Assembly (NCBI GenBank): GCA_945901085.1
Contig: CAMDJV010000014.1
Span: 24,029 to 88,028, forward strand
DNA: 64,000 nucleotides
DNA from: Rhodovarius crocodyli
Lineage (GTDB): Bacteria > Pseudomonadota > Alphaproteobacteria > Acetobacterales > Acetobacteraceae
Reading direction: 5' to 3'
Made by a program: the position numbers and the translations under genes. Positions 23,520 through 32,285 of the stretch are shown here, one piece after another. Under the pieces are notes generated by a model, which had not been told where the DNA came from, did not search any database, and was given only the letters and a program-made list of their open reading frames with translations. The first letter of the stretch is position 1. The number at the start of each line of letters is the position of its first letter.

Positions 23520-24614
23520 TCAGACGTTGAAGCGGAAATTCATCACATCGCCATCGCGCACGATATAGGGCTTGCCCTCGATGCGCAGCTTGCCGGCCTC
23601 CTTCGCACCCTGCTCGCCATTCAGTGCGATGTAATCCTCATAGCCGATGGTCTCGGCGGCAATAAAACCACGCTCGAAATCGCCATGAATCACGCCGGCC
23701 GCCTGGGGGGCCGCGGTGCCGCGGATGATGGTCCAGGCCCGCGTTTCCTTGGGGCCGCAGGTGAAATAGGTGATCAGCCCCAGCAAATCATAACCGGCGC
23801 GGATCACCCGATCGAGGCCGCTATCGGGCAGGCCGAGGGATTCGAGGAATTCGCCGCGGTCATCGCCGGCCATCTGGCTGATTTCGGCCTCGATGGCCGC
23901 ACTCACCACCACGGCGCGGGCATTCTCGGCCGCGGCCTTTTCCATCACCCGGGCGGAGAATGCATTGCCGGTGGCGGCACTCGCCTCCTCGACATTGCAG
24001 ACATAGAGCACGGGCTTTGTGGTCATCAGTTGCAGGCGGCGGGCGTTTTCCTCTTCACCCTGGGGGATGGCGGTGCGGGCGGGGCGGCCGGCGATGAGGG
24101 CGGCCAGCAATGGCTCGATCAGCGCCAGTTGGGCGGCCGATTCCTTGTCACCACCGCGGGCGCGCTTGATGAGGCCTTGCTGGCGTTTTTCCAGCGAATC
24201 CATATCGGCCAGCATCAGTTCGGTCTCGACCGTATCGGCATCGCGCAGCGGATCGACCGAGCCATCGACATGGGTGACATCCACATCCTCGAAACAGCGC
24301 AGCACATGCACGATGGCGTCGGTCTCGCGGATATTGGCCAGGAACTGGTTGCCCAGGCCCTCGCCCTTGCTGGCGCCGCGCACGAGGCCCGCGATATCGA
24401 CGAATTCAAGGCTGGTGGGGATGATTTTCTGGCTCTTGGCCACCCGGGCCAGATTGTCGAGCCTGGGGTCGGGCACCGCAACCCGGCCGGTATTGGGCTC
24501 GATGGTGCAGAAGGGATAATTCGCCGCCTGCGCCGCCACCGTCTGGGTCAGCGCATTGAACAGCGTGGATTTGCCGACATTGGGCAGGCCCACAATCCCG
24601 CAATTGAAACCCAT
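23520..24614 (-). CDS. ychF: YchF/OLA1-type redox-regulated ATPase
   Basis: 364-aa Obg-superfamily P-loop protein that prefers ATP. G1 is GIVGLPNVGKSTLFNAL, G3 DIAGLVRGASKGEGLGNQFL, and the G4 position reads NVEE rather than NKxD, the YchF signature for adenine preference. A coiled-coil insertion follows, and a C-terminal TGS domain (LLGLITYFTCGPKETRAWTI, GVIHGDFERGFIAAETI) ends the protein. Associated with ribosomes and oxidative-stress control in other bacteria. Start MGFNCGIVG is family-typical. Confidence 0.96.
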   Translation of the reverse strand: MGFNCGIVGLPNVGKSTLFNALTQTVAAQAANYPFCTIEPNTGRVAVPDPRLDNLARVAKSQKIIPTSLEFVDIAGLVRGASKGEGLGNQFLANIRETDAIVHVLRCFEDVDVTHVDGSVDPLRDADTVETELMLADMDSLEKRQQGLIKRARGGDKESAAQLALIEPLLAALIAGRPARTAIPQGEEENARRLQLMTTKPVLYVCNVEEASAATGNAFSARVMEKAAAENARAVVVSAAIEAEISQMAGDDRGEFLESLGLPDSGLDRVIRAGYDLLGLITYFTCGPKETRAWTIIRGTAAPQAAGVIHGDFERGFIAAETIGYEDYIALNGEQGAKEAGKLRIEGKPYIVRDGDVMNFRFNV

Positions 24615-24754
24615 TTTTCTGCCTGTTGGTTCGTGCTTCGCATGAAGGCCGCGCGGTGGCGGCCTCAGCGGTTGCTAAGCGGTTGCGATCTATGCGCGGG
24701 GTTTGGCATGGGCGTCACCGCAAGGCTAGCCGAGGCCCATGGAAATCAGGCCCT

Positions 24755-24773
24755 GGGGCCGAGGAAAGGCCCC
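24755..24773. terminator. GC hairpin downstream of the 143-aa hypothetical gene
   Basis: GGGGCC, loop GAGGAAA, GGCCCC immediately after the end (24776) of the minus-strand hypothetical gene. Short stem, no clear T-tract; could end the rplY-pth transcript. Confidence 0.35.
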
Positions 24774-24775
24774 AA

Positions 24776-25207
24776 TCAGCCCAGCGCCTGGGCCAATTCC
24801 TGCGCCATGATGGAAGCCGCAATGCGCGCCGCGCCATCATCGGTGGGCAGCGCCAATGCCGCCGCCCGCAGCGCTGGCACCAGCGTGGCCGCGGGCAGGC
24901 CGGCGCGTTCGGCGGCGCGGGCCATGCGCTGGGCGGCATCCGCGCTGCCCAGGCAATCAGCGGCTTCGAGCAGCAGGGCGGCGCGCAGGGCAGCATCACT
25001 CGCCGCCTGGGCCACGATGCGGGCGCGGCGGATATCACTCAGCGGGCCGGCATCGGTGGGGCCGGGCAGGCAGGCGCGCAGGCCGGCCGCCGCCTGTGCC
25101 AGGGTTTGCGCCTCGCGCATCAGGGCGCTGGCCAGGGCGGCGGCGGCATTGGCCTGATCCTCCAGCCCCGGGCCACCACCGAAATCGAATTCCATATGCG
25201 GGTCCAT
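24776..25207 (-). CDS. Hypothetical Ala-rich helical protein coupled to pth
   Basis: 143-aa protein beginning MDPHMEFDFGGG and then consisting of Ala/Leu-rich helices (AAAALASALMREAQTLAQAAAG, IVAQAASDAALRAALLLEAADCL). No signal peptide or membrane segment and no family I recognise. The ATG at 25207 overlaps the pth stop (TGATG) with AGGAGG five bases before it, so it is translated with pth. An adjacent upstream GTG is possible. Coding is supported by the coupling and strand continuity only; function unknown. Confidence 0.6.
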   Translation of the reverse strand: MDPHMEFDFGGGPGLEDQANAAAALASALMREAQTLAQAAAGLRACLPGPTDAGPLSDIRRARIVAQAASDAALRAALLLEAADCLGSADAAQRMARAAERAGLPAATLVPALRAAALALPTDDGAARIAASIMAQELAQALG

Positions 25208-25779
25208 CACGCCTCCTGGGTCAGCAATGCGACGCGGGTCATGAAATCGGCCTCCCGCCCTTCGGCCAGCATGGGCGCGGCATCGGCCAGGCTCTCCAGC
25301 AGCGGCGCCAGCCAGGTTTCGTCCTTGGCGAAATTGCCCAGCACATGGCCGGTGACGCGCGCCTTGTCGCCCGGATGGCCAATGCCCAGCCGCACCCGGG
25401 CGAAATCGGCGGTGGCGAGGGCGCGCTGCATATCGCGCAGGCCATTATGCCCAGCCGTGCCGCCACCGCGCTTCACCCGGATTTTCCCAGGTGCGAGGTC
25501 CAGCTCATCATGCCAGGCGGTGATCGCGGCGGGGGCGATTTTGTGGAACGCGGCCGCAGCCTGCACCGCATCGCCGGAGAGATTCATATAGGTCATTGGC
25601 TTGAGCAGCAGAACCCGCGCGAGGCCGATGCTGCCCGCCGTGGTCTCGCCCTTGAACTGCTTTTTCCATGGCGGAAAGCGATGGCGCCGGGCGATCTCGT
25701 CCAGCGCCATGAAGCCGATATTGTGCCGCTGCCGGGCATGCTCTGAGCCGGGATTACCCAGCCCGACCCAGAGCAGCAC
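25207..25779 (-). CDS. pth: Peptidyl-tRNA hydrolase
   Basis: 190-aa enzyme that releases tRNA from prematurely dropped peptidyl-tRNA. N-terminal LLWVGLGNPGSEHARQRHNIGF contains the catalytic His (H19) and conserved Asn residues; KPMTYMNLSGDAV, WHDELDLAPGKIRVKRGG (conserved Asp) and GTAGHNGLRDM follow. Length is usual. It lies 9 bases after rplY, the standard rplY-pth pairing, and overlaps the next gene. Confidence 0.96.
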   Translation of the reverse strand: MLLWVGLGNPGSEHARQRHNIGFMALDEIARRHRFPPWKKQFKGETTAGSIGLARVLLLKPMTYMNLSGDAVQAAAAFHKIAPAAITAWHDELDLAPGKIRVKRGGGTAGHNGLRDMQRALATADFARVRLGIGHPGDKARVTGHVLGNFAKDETWLAPLLESLADAAPMLAEGREADFMTRVALLTQEA

Positions 25780-25788
25780 GGCTGTGCC

Positions 25789-26460
25789 TTACTTCTTCTT
25801 CGCCGGAGCAGCGGCGGCGGGTGCCGCCTTGGGCGCCTGCTTGCCCTTGCCCTTGGCCGGGGCCGCCACCACCACCGGTGCGGCGATTTCCTCAACCACG
25901 GGGGCTGCGATGGTCGCGACCACGAAGTCCCGGTTGATCACCGCCTTGGCGCCGAAATTCGACACCAGCGCGGACCAGCGCAGGCTGTCACCAATGGCGG
26001 CAGCGGCGAGGTCGATCTCGAACTTCTCCGGGGCCAGATCGGGCTCCGCCAGCACTTCCAACTCGCGGCGCACGACGTTGAGCGTGCCGCCGGCCTTGAG
26101 GCCGGGGCAGGTGGCCTCATTGATGAACACCACCGGCACCTTGATGCGAATGCGCGCACCGGGGGCCAGACGCTGGAAATCAATATGCACCGGCCGGTCA
26201 CTGACCGGGTGGAACTGGATTTCCCGCATCAACGCGGTTTCGGTCGGCCCACCGGCCACCGCAACCTCATAAATATGCGACTGCCAGGAGCCCTTATGCA
26301 TCTCCTTCATGATGACGCGCGGGTCGAGCTGAATCAGCGTCGCCTCCCGCTTCGCACCATACACCACTCCGGGCACGAAGCCCTCTCGCCGGGTCGCGCG
26401 CGCCGCCCCCTTACCGGCCCGCTCGCGCGCCGCAGCCTCGATCCTGATTGTTTGGACCAT
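25789..26460 (-). CDS. rplY: 50S ribosomal protein L25/general stress protein Ctc
   Basis: 223-aa long form (CTC/TL5 type) of the 5S-rRNA-binding protein L25. The N-terminal L25 domain (IRIEAAARERAGKGAARATR, GFVPGVVYGAKRE) is followed by the beta-rich TL5 domain (PVVFINEATCPGLKAGGTLNVV). The C-terminus is a low-complexity Ala/Pro/Lys tail ending APAKKK. I start at MVQTIRI with AGGAG eight bases upstream rather than 15 codons earlier. Heads an operon with pth. Confidence 0.95.
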   Translation of the reverse strand: MVQTIRIEAAARERAGKGAARATRREGFVPGVVYGAKREATLIQLDPRVIMKEMHKGSWQSHIYEVAVAGGPTETALMREIQFHPVSDRPVHIDFQRLAPGARIRIKVPVVFINEATCPGLKAGGTLNVVRRELEVLAEPDLAPEKFEIDLAAAAIGDSLRWSALVSNFGAKAVINRDFVVATIAAPVVEEIAAPVVVAAPAKGKGKQAPKAAPAAAAPAKKK

Positions 26461-26586
26461 GCCACTCGCTCCTATTTCGGGTTTGAACTGGCGCATCAAC
26501 GCCAATTACGCCGGCCTCCAGGGGTGCCAGCGCGGATGCGTGGTAGCGGGGGGGGGAGGGGAATGCAAGGGGGCGCTTGTTGCCCG

Positions 26587-26643
26587 GGGGAAGGCGCTGC
26601 CTTTCCCCGTACCCCTATCCGGCAAGGGCCGTGGGGGCCTTGC
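26587..26643. repeat. Two adjacent hairpins between leuA and rplY
   Basis: GGGGAAGGC-GCT-GCCTTTCCCC (26587-26608) and GCAAGGGCC-GTGGG-GGCCTTGC (26622-26643) lie in the 204-base gap downstream of leuA and upstream of rplY. They may end leuA transcription. The rest of the gap is low-complexity G-rich sequence around 26548-26560, with no gene. Confidence 0.5.
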
Positions 26644-26664
26644 AACCCGGGAGAGAGCCTAGAT

Positions 26665-28236
26665 TCAGGCTGCTGGGGGTTCGCGGCGTTCGCGTTTGAC
26701 CAATAATTTGTTCAGGGCGTGGACGTAGGCGCGGGCGGAGGCCACGATGGTGTCGGTGTCGGCGCCTTGGCCATCCACCAGCTTGCCGGCCTCTTCCATG
26801 CGCACTGTCACCCTTGCTTGCGCATCGGTGCCGCCGGTCACGTTCTGCACGGCGTAGAGTTTGAGGGCCACATCATGGGGGTAGGCATCGCGAATCGCGG
26901 CGAAGGTCGCGTCCACCGCGCCATCGCCAGTGGCCATGCCATCGCGCTTTTCGCCATCCACCTCCAGTGACAGCGTGGCCATGGGCTTGGCCCCCATGCC
27001 TGTCGCCACCGTCAATGCGGTCAGCTTCACCCGGTTCTGTTGGTTGGAGATCTCGTCATCCACCAGGGCGGCGATATCCTCGTCATAGACAATTTTCTTG
27101 CGGTCGGCCAAATCCTTGAAGCGCTTGAAAGCGTCATTCAACTGATTGTCGCCCACCTCATAGCCCAGCGTGGCCAAGCGGTCGCGGAAGGCGGCGCGGC
27201 CGGAATGCTTGCCCAGCACCAGGGAGGATTTCGTCCAGCCCACGCTTTCGGGCGTCATGATCTCGTAAGTGCTCGCATCCTTCAGCACGCCATCCTGGTG
27301 GATGCCGGATTCATGGGCGAAGGCGTTGCGGCCCACGATGGCCTTATTGGGCTGCACATCAAAGCCGGTGATGGCGGCGAGCAGGCGCGAGATGCCCAGC
27401 AGCCGGGTGGTCTTGATCGAATGCTTCGCCGCCAGCTTGTCATGGCGGGTGCGCAGCGCCATCACCGCCTCTTCCAAGGCGGCATTGCCCGCGCGCTCGC
27501 CAATGCCATTGATGGTGCATTCAATCTGCCGCACACCGGCCTGCACTGCGGCCAGGGTATTGGCCACCGCCAGGCCCAGATCATTGTGGTTGTGGGTGGA
27601 GAAGATCACCTGATCGGCATTGGGCACCCGCTCGCGCAGCATGCGGAATTGCCGCGCAGTCTCCTCCGGCAAGGCATAGCCCACGGTGTCGGGGATGTTG
27701 ATGGTCGTCGCGCCGGCGCGGATCGCCGCCTCGACGCAGCGACACAGAAAATCATCCTCCGAGCGGCTGCCATCCTCGGCCGACCATTCGACATCAGCGG
27801 CATGGTTGCGCGCGAGGGTGACGCTCTCGGTGATGCGGGCCAGCACCTCATCATGGCTCATGCGCAGCTTCACGCGCATATGCAGCTCCGAAGTGGCCAG
27901 CACGATATGGATGCGCGGCCGCGCGGCGGGCTTCACCGCATTGGCGCTGGCCATGATATCGGCCGAATTGGCGCGCGAGAGCGAAGCGACCACCGGGCCC
28001 TCTTTGGCGAATTTGCGCGCGATGGATTGCACGCTTTCAAAATCGCCAGGGCTGGCAATGGCGAAACCGGCCTCGATAACATCGACGCCCAGATCATCGA
28101 GCGCCTCGGCCATGCGCAGCTTCTCCTCGAGATTCATCGAGAAGCCGGGCGATTGCTCGCCATCGCGCAGCGTGGTGTCGAAGAAGATGATGCGGTCGTC
28201 GTCCAACTGGCCAAAGCTGGGATGGATGATGGGCAT
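26665..28236 (-). CDS. leuA: 2-isopropylmalate synthase
   Basis: 523-aa first enzyme of leucine biosynthesis, condensing acetyl-CoA with 2-oxoisovalerate. TIM barrel: FFDTTLRDGEQSPGFSMN carries the metal-binding Asp and catalytic Arg, and HNHNDLGLAVANTLAAVQAG the metal-binding His pair; GIGERAGNAALEEAVMAL follows. The C-terminal LeuA regulatory domain (about 400-515; leucine feedback) is present. Start set at MPIIHPSFGQ (GGAAAAG upstream); an in-frame GTG 13 codons earlier is less likely. A short Leu-rich ORF with hairpins lies upstream (28327-28431). Confidence 0.95.
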   Translation of the reverse strand: MPIIHPSFGQLDDDRIIFFDTTLRDGEQSPGFSMNLEEKLRMAEALDDLGVDVIEAGFAIASPGDFESVQSIARKFAKEGPVVASLSRANSADIMASANAVKPAARPRIHIVLATSELHMRVKLRMSHDEVLARITESVTLARNHAADVEWSAEDGSRSEDDFLCRCVEAAIRAGATTINIPDTVGYALPEETARQFRMLRERVPNADQVIFSTHNHNDLGLAVANTLAAVQAGVRQIECTINGIGERAGNAALEEAVMALRTRHDKLAAKHSIKTTRLLGISRLLAAITGFDVQPNKAIVGRNAFAHESGIHQDGVLKDASTYEIMTPESVGWTKSSLVLGKHSGRAAFRDRLATLGYEVGDNQLNDAFKRFKDLADRKKIVYDEDIAALVDDEISNQQNRVKLTALTVATGMGAKPMATLSLEVDGEKRDGMATGDGAVDATFAAIRDAYPHDVALKLYAVQNVTGGTDAQARVTVRMEEAGKLVDGQGADTDTIVASARAYVHALNKLLVKRERREPPAA

Positions 28237-28326
28237 GTTATGCTTTTCCGTATGCGTGGGCTTCGAAGGGGGCACCCCCCATTTTGCTTCCCCTGGGCGA
28301 CCCCGGCCGATGGCCAGGCATGCTGC

Positions 28327-28431
28327 TCAGGGGCGCGTAAGTCGAAGCGGAAGGATGGCGCCGGACGCGCGCGACGGCTGCAGCGGCAGAACCGCAGCGC
28401 AGACAGCACAAAGGGACAGGCGCATCACCAT
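28327..28431 (-). CDS. Possible leader peptide upstream of leuA
   Basis: 34-codon ORF in the leuA 5' region, MVMRLSLCAVC... ending ILPLRLTRP. Seven of 34 residues are Leu, three of them in the last seven codons, and the stop falls within the 5' arm of an inverted repeat (CCCCTG ... CAGGGG). It looks like an attenuator leader, but its ribosome-binding site is weak and no T-tract terminator is obvious. Confidence 0.3.
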   Translation of the reverse strand: MVMRLSLCAVCAAVLPLQPSRASGAILPLRLTRP

Positions 28432-28463
28432 GGGGCCCAGCCTAGCCCTCGGCCGCGCGGCAA

Positions 28464-31361
28464 TCAAGCACGGCCATGGCCCAAGGGGGCAAAGGAGGCC
28501 TGTTGGGCCAGTTCCTGGATCATCGCCTGCAGCAGCGCCATGCGCCTCGCATTGAAGGTGGCAGGGGGCATGGTCTGCATCTCGGCCTTGCCGCCGCGGC
28601 GCAGCCAGACATGAAACTCGCAGCCCGCCGCTGGGGTGATACGCTCAATCTGCCAATCCAACAGCCCGATCTGCGCCAATTCCATGATCATCAGCGCAAA
28701 GCTTGAGGGCGTGAATTGCCACACATGCAGGTCAAGATACGCCGATGCGGGCGCTTCGCTGATTTCGCTGAAGATTTTATAGGCAAATGGTACATCATTG
28801 GTGAAGCTCAGCGCCTTGACGCTTTCCTGGCCCCAGGCCCCCATGCCGTTATTGTTGATGCAATAGGCGTATTGTTCATAGGCGGTGCGGGCGGGGTGGC
28901 GGGAGCGGCGCTGCTGATGCGCTTCCAGCACATGCGCGGTATTGGTCAGGGGGCGGAAATAATCAAAGCAGAAGCGCTTATCCGGCACAGCGAGAATAAC
29001 GCTGCCGCTCGGCCGCAGCAATCTCGCCGCACCGTCCAGAAATCCCACGAAATCAGGTACATGCTCGATCACGTGGCTGGCCAGCAGCGCATCGAAGCTG
29101 CCACGCAGGGCGGGGTCCACCGCATCCGAGATCACCCCCTCGGACCAGACGAAATCCACCGCCTCGATCCGCTCGGTCGAGACATGAGGGTCTTGGTGAT
29201 ACTTCGCCACCAGATCGGCCTGGCTGGCATGGTCGATGATGGTGGTGTTCCAGCCCTCGCTGCGCGGGGCGAGGGGGTTGTAGCTGGGGCCGATCTCCAG
29301 CAGCCGCGCCTCCTTGGGCAAATGGCCGATTAATAGGCTGGCCCGCGCCGCCTGGCCGGACAGCATGGCGGCTGCGGGGCGGCGATGGGCCTCCCAGGGG
29401 CCGACCCGGCGGCTGGGTGTCGCCGCATACTCGAAGCGCCCATCAAGCGCGAGGTTGGGGTTGTAATAAGGGTCCTCGCCATGGCTGGCCGGCGGTGCCG
29501 TCGGCTGGGTGTCGGTCACGACGGGCTGAAAATCCGCCAGGATCTGCGGCCGGGGGTTGGCCCGGTGGAGCTGGGCGAATGGGGTATGGATATGGCGTAG
29601 GCCCATGGCCTGCATGCGCCTCGACAGGCCAATCGCCGCGTCTCGTGCGGCAATCCCCCCCTCCAGCATCCCCGCCGCGAGCACCGGGGCGCGGCGAAAG
29701 GCCATGCAGGCGCTGGGCAGGGCGGAGACGGTGCGCAGCAGCGCCTTCACCCCATGGCCGCCCTGGCCGAGGGCGGCCATGGGTATGAGGTCGGTTTGGG
29801 CATTGAGCACCAGGCCGATATTGGCGGCGCGGCCCTCCTCCTCAATGAGCCGGCAGCCCACCAGCCCCACCCCGGGGCGCAGCGCCTGGGAGAGCATCTC
29901 GTGCAGCCAGGAGGGGTCCTGTGGCATAAGGTCGGCATCGAGCAGCAGCATCACCTCGCCGCTCGCTTCCGCGATGGCCCGGTTGCGCAGGGTGGCGATA
30001 TCCGGCGGGTCTGCCACGCTGATCAGCCGCACCCGCTCATCCTGTGCCAGCATGGCCAGCACGGTCAGCGCTGCCGCGGTGGTGGCGGCGGGATGGACCA
30101 CCAGCAACTCGTCCGGCGCCGGCTCGGCGCGAAACAGCAACAGGCTGGCGCAGGCCAGAAGGTCACTGGCCGCCCCCTTTGCGATGAGGCCTATGCTCAG
30201 CCTTGGCAGCTCTTCTGGCAGGGCATGCACCACGCGGGTGAAATTCGCCATGCCCGGCACCGGCTGCAATTCGGCCACTACCCCCCGGCGGGCCAGATGG
30301 TCGGCGATGGCGCGCCGTGCCTTGGCCACGCATTGGTCCAGCCATTTCTGCGAGAAGGAACTGGCCGTGCTCACCTGCCGCCAATGATAGAGCACGGCGG
30401 GGATGTGATGGATGCGTTCGGGGGCGGAGGCATCGGCCACCCGCAGCGCCAGATCGTAATCCTGGCTGCCCTCATAGCCCAGCCGCAGCCCGCCCAGCGC
30501 GATGAGAAGGCTGCGCCGGTAGCAGCCAAAATGGCTGACCATATTATGGCCGAGGATGAGGTCAGGGTCCCAGTCGGTCTTGAAATAGGGGGCGAAGCGG
30601 TGGCCATTCTCGTCGATGAGGTCTGAGTCGGTATAGATCAGGTCGGCATCCGGATGCGCCTCCAGCACCGCCGCCACCTCATAAAGCGCGTGCTGATGCA
30701 CCAGGTCATCATGATCGAGCAGGCAGGCGAATTCGCCGCTGGCCAGGGCCAGGGCGGAATTGGTGGCAGCCGAGATATGGCCATTCTGTGGCCGGAAGGT
30801 CAGCTTGATGCGCGGCTCGGCTGCGGCGGCGAGGCGCAGAATCTCGCCGGTCTCGCCATCGGTCGAGGCGTCATCGGCGATGCATAATTCCCAATTTGGC
30901 CAGGATTGCGCCCCCACCGAGGCGAGCATCTGGCGCAAATGCACGGGATTGGTGTTATGCACCGGCACCAGCACCGAGAGCAGCGGCTTATGCGCCATGG
31001 TGGCGATATGGCCCGCGATGGCCTCACCATTGCCCTCGTCGGCGGCGAGGTCCGACTGCCCATAGGGGGCATAGGCCCGGCCTTCCTCTTGGCCGTGCAA
31101 CAGGTAATGCAGCAGCGGGTTGAAGCCCGCCTCAGCCACATCGGGATGAATGCTGAGGTAGAAGTGGCTGGCGAAGTCCGGCCCCGGGTCGCGGTTTTCA
31201 AAGCCGCCGTGTTTCAGATAATGCAGCGCCGGGTCCATCCCGCTTCTGGCCACATCTGGGTTGCGGCGCAGATACCATTGCGCATCGAAGAACGCCGAAG
31301 CGCGGATCAGGGCGAGATGTTCGGCGGCTGCGCTATTGGTGTCTTCGCGATCGGTGGTCAT
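28464..31361 (-). CDS. Multidomain glycosyltransferase-methyltransferase
   Basis: 965-aa cytoplasmic fusion. Residues about 20-110 contain two copies of an FDAQWYLRRNPDVA..G.DPALHYLKHG repeat found at the N-terminus of polysaccharide glycosyltransferases. A GT2 domain follows (about 130-370: LSVLVPVHNTNP, CIADDASTDGETG, CLLDHDDLV). Next is a second, degenerate GT2-like domain (about 390-640: LRNRAIAEASGEVMLLLDADL). A C-terminal SAM methyltransferase (from about 675: ARLLEIGPSYNPLAP, LASHVIEHVPDFVGFL) ends the protein. Start set at MTTDREDTN; the ribosome-binding site is weak. Probably makes or caps a cell-surface glycan; substrate unknown. No other glycan genes adjoin it. Confidence 0.85.
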   Translation of the reverse strand: MTTDREDTNSAAAEHLALIRASAFFDAQWYLRRNPDVARSGMDPALHYLKHGGFENRDPGPDFASHFYLSIHPDVAEAGFNPLLHYLLHGQEEGRAYAPYGQSDLAADEGNGEAIAGHIATMAHKPLLSVLVPVHNTNPVHLRQMLASVGAQSWPNWELCIADDASTDGETGEILRLAAAAEPRIKLTFRPQNGHISAATNSALALASGEFACLLDHDDLVHQHALYEVAAVLEAHPDADLIYTDSDLIDENGHRFAPYFKTDWDPDLILGHNMVSHFGCYRRSLLIALGGLRLGYEGSQDYDLALRVADASAPERIHHIPAVLYHWRQVSTASSFSQKWLDQCVAKARRAIADHLARRGVVAELQPVPGMANFTRVVHALPEELPRLSIGLIAKGAASDLLACASLLLFRAEPAPDELLVVHPAATTAAALTVLAMLAQDERVRLISVADPPDIATLRNRAIAEASGEVMLLLDADLMPQDPSWLHEMLSQALRPGVGLVGCRLIEEEGRAANIGLVLNAQTDLIPMAALGQGGHGVKALLRTVSALPSACMAFRRAPVLAAGMLEGGIAARDAAIGLSRRMQAMGLRHIHTPFAQLHRANPRPQILADFQPVVTDTQPTAPPASHGEDPYYNPNLALDGRFEYAATPSRRVGPWEAHRRPAAAMLSGQAARASLLIGHLPKEARLLEIGPSYNPLAPRSEGWNTTIIDHASQADLVAKYHQDPHVSTERIEAVDFVWSEGVISDAVDPALRGSFDALLASHVIEHVPDFVGFLDGAARLLRPSGSVILAVPDKRFCFDYFRPLTNTAHVLEAHQQRRSRHPARTAYEQYAYCINNNGMGAWGQESVKALSFTNDVPFAYKIFSEISEAPASAYLDLHVWQFTPSSFALMIMELAQIGLLDWQIERITPAAGCEFHVWLRRGGKAEMQTMPPATFNARRMALLQAMIQELAQQASFAPLGHGRA

Positions 31362-31433
31362 AGAGATCCATGCCGTGGAGGATGGCCTCCAATAGCATGG
31401 AATCAATCCAACCGATAATATGCCCTGTCAATT

Positions 31434-32285
31434 TTATCCGCCGGCGGCAAGATTTTGGTCCGTGCTGCGGGTGGCCCAGCCGGTGGTCCGCCGCTCGATC
31501 ACCTCGGCGATCCAGTAGAGCACAATGCCCATCATCCCGGTGGTGAGCAGCCCAGCAAACACCAGCGGCACATCGAAGCGCGAGGATGCCACCATCATCA
31601 GCCGGCCAATGCCGGCATTGGGCGCAACGCTCTCGGCGATGATCGCGCCGACAAAGGCCACCGTCACCGCGATCTTCAGCGATGCAAAGAAATACGGCAT
31701 GGCGCGCGGCAGCCCCACTTTGAGGATGATGTCGCGCGGGCGCGCACCCAGGGCGCGCAGCACATCCTTCAATTCGGGCTCCACGGTTGCGATGCCGGTG
31801 GCCACATTCACCACGATGGGGAAGAAGGAGATCAGAAAGGCGGTGATCACCGCGGGCCAGACGCCAATGCCAAACCAGATGATCAACACCGGCACCACCG
31901 CCACCTTTGGGATGGAGTTGAAGGCGATCAGCAGCGGGTAGAGCCCCTTATAGACCAAGGTGGAACTGCCAATGGCGATGCCCAGCAGCAAGCCGGCCAC
32001 GATGGCAAGGCCAAAGCCCATCATGGTGGAGTAGAGCGTCACCAGGCTGTCCTGCAGCAGCGGATACCACCAGCGCACCGCGGCAGCATAAATGTCATGC
32101 GGCGCAGGCAGAATGAAGACCGGCACGTTGAAGACGATGCAGCCGATCTCCCAGATGGCGAACATGCCAAAGATGACGAGCCAGGGCAGCATGGCCTGCA
32201 ACCGGCGCTGCCTTCGCGCGGCGGCGGCCATGGCGTTGTAGCGCGCCTGCGCCCGGGGGGACATTTTCGATGCGCTCTGGGACAT
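31434..32285 (-). CDS. ABC transporter permease (SsuC/TauC/ThiX type)
   Basis: 283-aa inner-membrane permease of the nitrate/sulfonate/taurine/pyrimidine importer group, with about six transmembrane helices and the EAA loop ALGARPRDIILKVGLPRAMPYF, which contacts the ATPase. A Lys/Arg-rich cytoplasmic N-terminus (SPRAQARYNAMAAAARRQRR) precedes the first helix. The start overlaps the ATPase stop (ATGA). No substrate-binding protein is encoded nearby, so the solute is undetermined. Confidence 0.9.
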   Translation of the reverse strand: MSQSASKMSPRAQARYNAMAAAARRQRRLQAMLPWLVIFGMFAIWEIGCIVFNVPVFILPAPHDIYAAAVRWWYPLLQDSLVTLYSTMMGFGLAIVAGLLLGIAIGSSTLVYKGLYPLLIAFNSIPKVAVVPVLIIWFGIGVWPAVITAFLISFFPIVVNVATGIATVEPELKDVLRALGARPRDIILKVGLPRAMPYFFASLKIAVTVAFVGAIIAESVAPNAGIGRLMMVASSRFDVPLVFAGLLTTGMMGIVLYWIAEVIERRTTGWATRSTDQNLAAGG

